From contig JBMOIF010000079.1 in assembly GCA_049317465.1 (NCBI GenBank), positions 1 to 8,940 on the forward strand: a stretch of 8,940 nt of DNA. Direction: 5' to 3'. Shown one piece after another: positions 6,201-8,940 of this stretch. This DNA is from CAIQIA01 sp049317465 (GTDB lineage Bacteria; Cyanobacteriota; Cyanobacteriia; PCC-6307; Cyanobiaceae). The position numbers were made by a program, and so were the translations under genes. The notes under the pieces were generated by a model that did not search any database, was not told the DNA's origin, and worked only from the letters and a program-made list of their open reading frames with translations. Numbering within the stretch: position 1 is the first letter of the stretch; the number at the start of each line of letters is the position of its first letter.

Positions 6201-6206
6201 GGGAGG
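6201..6206 (+). promoter_or_regulatory. Shine-Dalgarno sequence of mgdA
   Basis: GGGAGG, with only two bases to the ATG at 6209. It is the strongest ribosome-binding match in the window and supports that start, despite the short spacer. Confidence 0.5.
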
Positions 6207-6208
6207 TC

Positions 6209-7591
6209 ATGGGGAGAACCGATCCCGTCGACGACGAGGGGACCCTGGAGGTCAATGGCTGGGGCGAGGACGCGTCCCCGGACTGGTCCCAGGGTCGGCG
6301 GCGCAAGGCGCTCATCTTCCTTGTGGCCTGCCTCGGAGTGGGTGCGGCGCCCCACTGGCTCGGCCCCCTGCGGGGCGTGGTGCCGGCCCTTGGCTGTGCT
6401 CTGGTGCTGGGGGGCTACAGCCTGCGCACCCTTCTGGCGAGCCGGTCGCCCCTGGCCGACCTGGCCGACCCCGATCCCCTGGATGAGGCCTGCCCCCTGC
6501 CGTCCGTGGATGTGCTCGTGGCGGCGCGGGACGAGGAGTCGGTGATCGAACGGCTGGTGCAATCGGTCAGCGCCATCGACTACCCAGACGACAGGGTGAC
6601 CCTCTGGGTCATCGACGACGGCAGCCAGGACCGCACGGGCCGGCTGCTTGACGAGCTGAGCGAACAGCATCCACGCCTGCAGGTGCGTCACCGGACCCGC
6701 GATGCCGGTGGTGGCAAATCGGGGGCCCTGAACGCCCTGCTGCCCCACCTGCACGGCGACTGGCTGATGGTGCTGGATGCCGACGCCAGCGTCACGCCTG
6801 ACCTTCTGCAGCGCCTGCGTCCCTGGCTGGCGGGCTCCGACTGGGACGGCCTGCAGCTGCGCAAGGCGGTCGTGCACCCCCAGGCCAGCCTGCTGACCCG
6901 AGCCCAGGCCCTCGAGATGGCCTTCGACGCCGAGATCCAGCAGGGTCGCATCGCCCAGGCCGGGGTCGGTGAACTGCGGGGCAATGGCCAACTGCTGCGG
7001 CGAGCGGCCGTGCGCGCCTGCGGCGGCTTCAACGAGGACACCGTCACCGACGACCTCGACCTGAGCATTCGCTTTCTGCTGGAGGGGCATCCCGTGCTGG
7101 TGCTCTGGGATCCGCCCGTGCTGGAGGAACCCGTGACCCACTGGTCGGCCCTGCTGAGGCAACGCCAGCGCTGGGCCGAAGGAGGGCTGCAGCGTTACTT
7201 CGACTACTGGCCCGCCCTCGTCTTCACAGCTCCCCTGTCCCGCCGGCAGCGGCTGGATGTGGCGCTGTTCTTTCTTATCCAGTACGTGCTGCCGGTGGCC
7301 TCCTTCGGTGACCTGCTCGGGGCCCTGGGCTGGCGCCAGTCACCACTGCTCTGGCCCCTCTCCCTCTCGACGCTGACCCTGAGTGCCCTGGCCCTGATCC
7401 GGGCTGGCCGCCGCAGCAGCGAGGGCCCTGCCCTGCCGGTCCCCACCCTGCCGACGGTGCTGCTCGTGAACCTGTACCTGCTGCACTGGTTCCTCGTGAT
7501 CCCGTGGGTGAGCCTGCGCATGGCCACCCGCCCCAAACGACTGGTCTGGGCCAAGACAGTCCATGCCGGACTGCCTGTGACGACGGGCTGA
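6209..7591 (+). CDS. mgdA: Beta-monoglucosyldiacylglycerol synthase MgdA (GT2 family)
   Basis: MgdA transfers glucose from UDP-glucose to diacylglycerol, giving monoglucosyldiacylglycerol, which cyanobacteria epimerise to the main thylakoid galactolipid MGDG. The 460-residue protein is close in size to the Synechocystis enzyme (Sll1377). Motifs in order: VLVAARDEE (102-110); IDDGS-x-DRT (135-143) for nucleotide sugar; GGKSGALN (168-175); the DAD metal site (190-192); LRKAV (217-221); GELRGNGQ (254-261); TDDLDLSIR (280-288); QRQRWAEGGLQRYFDYW (318-334); and the C-terminal RPKRLVWAKTVHAG (441-454). The last three are close to the Sll1377 versions and separate it from generic GT2 enzymes. Hydrophobic segments at about 34-50, 55-74, 351-372, 380-398 and 415-435 make it an integral membrane protein with a cytosolic catalytic domain. 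The ATG at 6209 follows GGGAGG. Its stop is 16 bases from the convergent dnaX stop. Confidence 0.93.
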   Translation: MGRTDPVDDEGTLEVNGWGEDASPDWSQGRRRKALIFLVACLGVGAAPHWLGPLRGVVPALGCALVLGGYSLRTLLASRSPLADLADPDPLDEACPLPSVDVLVAARDEESVIERLVQSVSAIDYPDDRVTLWVIDDGSQDRTGRLLDELSEQHPRLQVRHRTRDAGGGKSGALNALLPHLHGDWLMVLDADASVTPDLLQRLRPWLAGSDWDGLQLRKAVVHPQASLLTRAQALEMAFDAEIQQGRIAQAGVGELRGNGQLLRRAAVRACGGFNEDTVTDDLDLSIRFLLEGHPVLVLWDPPVLEEPVTHWSALLRQRQRWAEGGLQRYFDYWPALVFTAPLSRRQRLDVALFFLIQYVLPVASFGDLLGALGWRQSPLLWPLSLSTLTLSALALIRAGRRSSEGPALPVPTLPTVLLVNLYLLHWFLVIPWVSLRMATRPKRLVWAKTVHAGLPVTTG

Positions 7592-7607
7592 GAGCTGTCG
7601 CGGGCCC

Positions 7608-8940
7608 TCAGGCAGCCTCCCCGTCGCCCTCGGCCTCAGGCTCAACCACCACATCGCCATTGAAGAAGTCCGCCAGACGCCGCGCATGGCTGCGCAGCCG
7701 ATCTTCGGTGTAGCTCTGCGGAGCCTGGACAGACGCAGGGGGCGAAGGGCTGGGTGAAGGGGGCGGTGAGTCGGCCTGGGCAGGGGACGCCTGCGAGGTT
7801 GGGGTTGGGGGCTGGGTCAGTGGAGAGGCCGTCGGGGCGGCGGCCCTGGCCACAGGCTGGGGCGCGGGCTGGGGCGCGGGCTGGGGCTGACCGCTTTCAA
7901 GCAGCACCTGACGGGCACCGCCCAGGGTGCGCTCGGCGGCCTGCTCGAGCAGGGGGAGGCGGGTCTGCACCATCGAGAGCCAATTGGGGGCCACCCTGAC
8001 CACGGCCCGCTGGGCGTCGAGCCGCACCAGTTCGGCCTGCTGCGACAGCAGCATGCGGGTGGAGGGCAGTTCGAGATTGGCCAGCATCTGCTGCCAGAGG
8101 GCCGCCAGATCGTCGGCCGGTGGGGACGGTGCCGGCGACGGCGGTGGCGACGGCGACGGTGGCGGTGGCGGTGGCGACGGCGAGGAGGATGCCGTCGGAA
8201 CGGGGCTGGGGGCGGCCGGGGCGGCGGCAGCAACCTGGGCCGGCTCGGCCAGCAGGCCCAGCAACAGCACCTCAAGCCAGAGTCTGGGCTGAGCGCTCTG
8301 CCGCAACTGGGCTTCGCTGCCCCGCAGTCCCTGCTGCCAGCGCAGCAACCGCTGTGGCCCCAGGCGCCCGGCCAGGTCAGGCAGGGCCCCGCGGCTGGCC
8401 GGCGAGAAGGATGTCAGTTCCGGCCGGTCGGGGGCCACCGCCACCAACGCCAGGTCCCTCAGCAACCCGGCCAGACCCTGCAACACGGAAGCAGGCTCCC
8501 GTCCCCGGTCCAGCAGGGCCCGGCCGGCGGCCAGCAGGGCCACCGGATCCGCTGCCGCCAGGGCTTCCCCCAGCTGCAGCAGCTCCTGCTCGGGCACCGC
8601 CCCCAGCAGATCCCACACCATCTGGGGCTCGACCGGCTCCGGCAGCAGGCTCAGCTGATCCAGGAGGCTCTCGGCGTCCCGCAGCCCACCCTGGGCGAGC
8701 TGGGCCACCAGATGCAGGGCCTCCGGCTGGATGGCGATGGACTCCTCGGTGGCGATCCAGGTGAGATGACGCTCGAGGGCATCGAGGGGGATGCGGCGAA
8801 AGTCGAAGCGCTGGCAACGGGACAGGATCGTGGGCAGCACCCGCTGGGGGTCGGTGGTGGCCAGCACGAACACCACCCGCGGCGGCGGTTCCTCCAGGGT
8901 CTTGAGCAGGGCGTTGAAGGCGGCGGTGGAGAGCATGTGG
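7608..8940 (-). CDS. dnaX: DNA polymerase III subunit tau/gamma DnaX, C-terminal part (cut by window edge)
   Basis: DnaX is the clamp-loader ATPase of the replicative polymerase. The window holds 443 residues, entering at HMLSTAAFNALLKTLEEPP just after the Walker B region, so the P-loop and zinc site lie outside. Counting from that Met as 1: sensor 1 is in FVLATTDP (23-30), LPTILSRCQRFDF (34-46) is the conserved end of the AAA+ core with the SRC arginine, and GGLRDAESLLDQL (83-95) is sensor 2. Domain III runs to about 230. A proline/serine linker at 243-275 is followed by a folded segment (about 276-348), a second proline/alanine/glutamine linker (350-407) and a short acidic tail with a conserved-looking EDRLRSHARRLADFFNGD. 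No A-run slippery site for an E. coli-like gamma frameshift is visible, and no intein in this part. The stop faces the mgdA stop across 16 bases. Confidence 0.97.
   Translation of the reverse strand, partial: HMLSTAAFNALLKTLEEPPPRVVFVLATTDPQRVLPTILSRCQRFDFRRIPLDALERHLTWIATEESIAIQPEALHLVAQLAQGGLRDAESLLDQLSLLPEPVEPQMVWDLLGAVPEQELLQLGEALAAADPVALLAAGRALLDRGREPASVLQGLAGLLRDLALVAVAPDRPELTSFSPASRGALPDLAGRLGPQRLLRWQQGLRGSEAQLRQSAQPRLWLEVLLLGLLAEPAQVAAAAPAAPSPVPTASSSPSPPPPPPSPSPPPSPAPSPPADDLAALWQQMLANLELPSTRMLLSQQAELVRLDAQRAVVRVAPNWLSMVQTRLPLLEQAAERTLGGARQVLLESGQPQPAPQPAPQPVARAAAPTASPLTQPPTPTSQASPAQADSPPPSPSPSPPASVQAPQSYTEDRLRSHARRLADFFNGDVVVEPEAEGDGEAA
7855..7887. repeat. Tandem 12-bp repeat in dnaX coding PAPQ units
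   Basis: The unit GGCTGGGGCGCG (plus strand) occurs at 7855-7866 and 7867-7878, and nine bases of a third copy follow to 7887. On the coding strand it gives repeated Pro-Ala-Pro-Gln in the second DnaX linker. The unit keeps the reading frame, so copy-number change would only lengthen or shorten the linker. Confidence 0.9.
8112..8210. repeat. Low-complexity GGTGGCGAC-type tract in dnaX coding a Pro/Ser linker
   Basis: A simple-sequence tract built from GGT, GGC and GAC triplets on the plus strand, cleanest at about 8132-8187. Read on the minus strand it codes runs of Pro and Ser (residues 243-275 of the visible DnaX part, including six Pro in a row). It is a likely hinge between the AAA+ plus domain III part and the C-terminal tau region. 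Confidence 0.8.

Noticed and set aside
7608..8210. Programmed frameshift in dnaX to make a gamma subunit
   Set aside because: No A-rich slippery heptamer is present in this GC-rich region; nothing in the sequence supports a short form.
1..8940. Mobile element, CRISPR, toxin-antitoxin or defence system
   Set aside because: No transposase, integrase, direct-repeat array, small paired genes or nuclease motifs were seen; every stretch longer than 100 bases is accounted for by the listed genes.

Overview
This is an ordinary, gene-dense stretch of chromosome from a high-GC picocyanobacterium, most likely of the Cyanobium / Synechococcus cluster 5 group. The evidence is a set of cyanobacterial marker proteins: SqdB and SqdX (sulfolipid), a Psb34-type one-helix protein, Ycf37, and the beta-monoglucosyldiacylglycerol synthase MgdA. 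Gene spacing is very tight, GC is high (about 70% by eye outside sqdB), and no GCGATCGC (HIP1) palindrome was seen, as is typical of picocyanobacteria. I recognise eight of the ten genes by family-specific motifs. No tRNA, rRNA, CRISPR array, insertion sequence, prophage or attachment site is visible. No gene-free gap exceeds 100 bases.

Layout. (1) Bases 1-1902, minus strand: psb34, then sqdB, then sqdX (cut by the left edge), in that transcription order. sqdB makes UDP-sulfoquinovose and SqdX attaches the sulfoquinovose to diacylglycerol, so these two form the complete sulfolipid (SQDG) pathway. (2) Bases 1971-2822, minus: thiG, for the thiazole half of thiamine. (3) Bases 2920-3459, plus: an unrecognised 179-residue protein, divergent from thiG. 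(4) Bases 3463-4592, minus: rpmI, rplT, ycf37. Two large-subunit ribosomal proteins are followed directly by a membrane-anchored TPR protein of photosystem I assembly. (5) Bases 4658-7591, plus: a SpoIID/LytB-domain envelope protein, then mgdA, which makes the glucolipid precursor of the galactolipids. (6) Bases 7608-8940, minus: the 3' three quarters or so of dnaX (clamp loader tau/gamma), cut by the right edge.

Theme. Five of the ten genes concern thylakoid lipids or photosystem assembly (sqdX, sqdB, psb34, ycf37, mgdA). They sit among housekeeping genes for translation, thiamine and replication. I did not find a convincing new system. The points most worth a second look are the unrecognised protein at 2920-3459, the low-GC core of sqdB, the run of eight C between the divergent rpmI and SpoIID genes, the ycf37 gene starting immediately after rplT, and the repeat-built proline linkers in DnaX.
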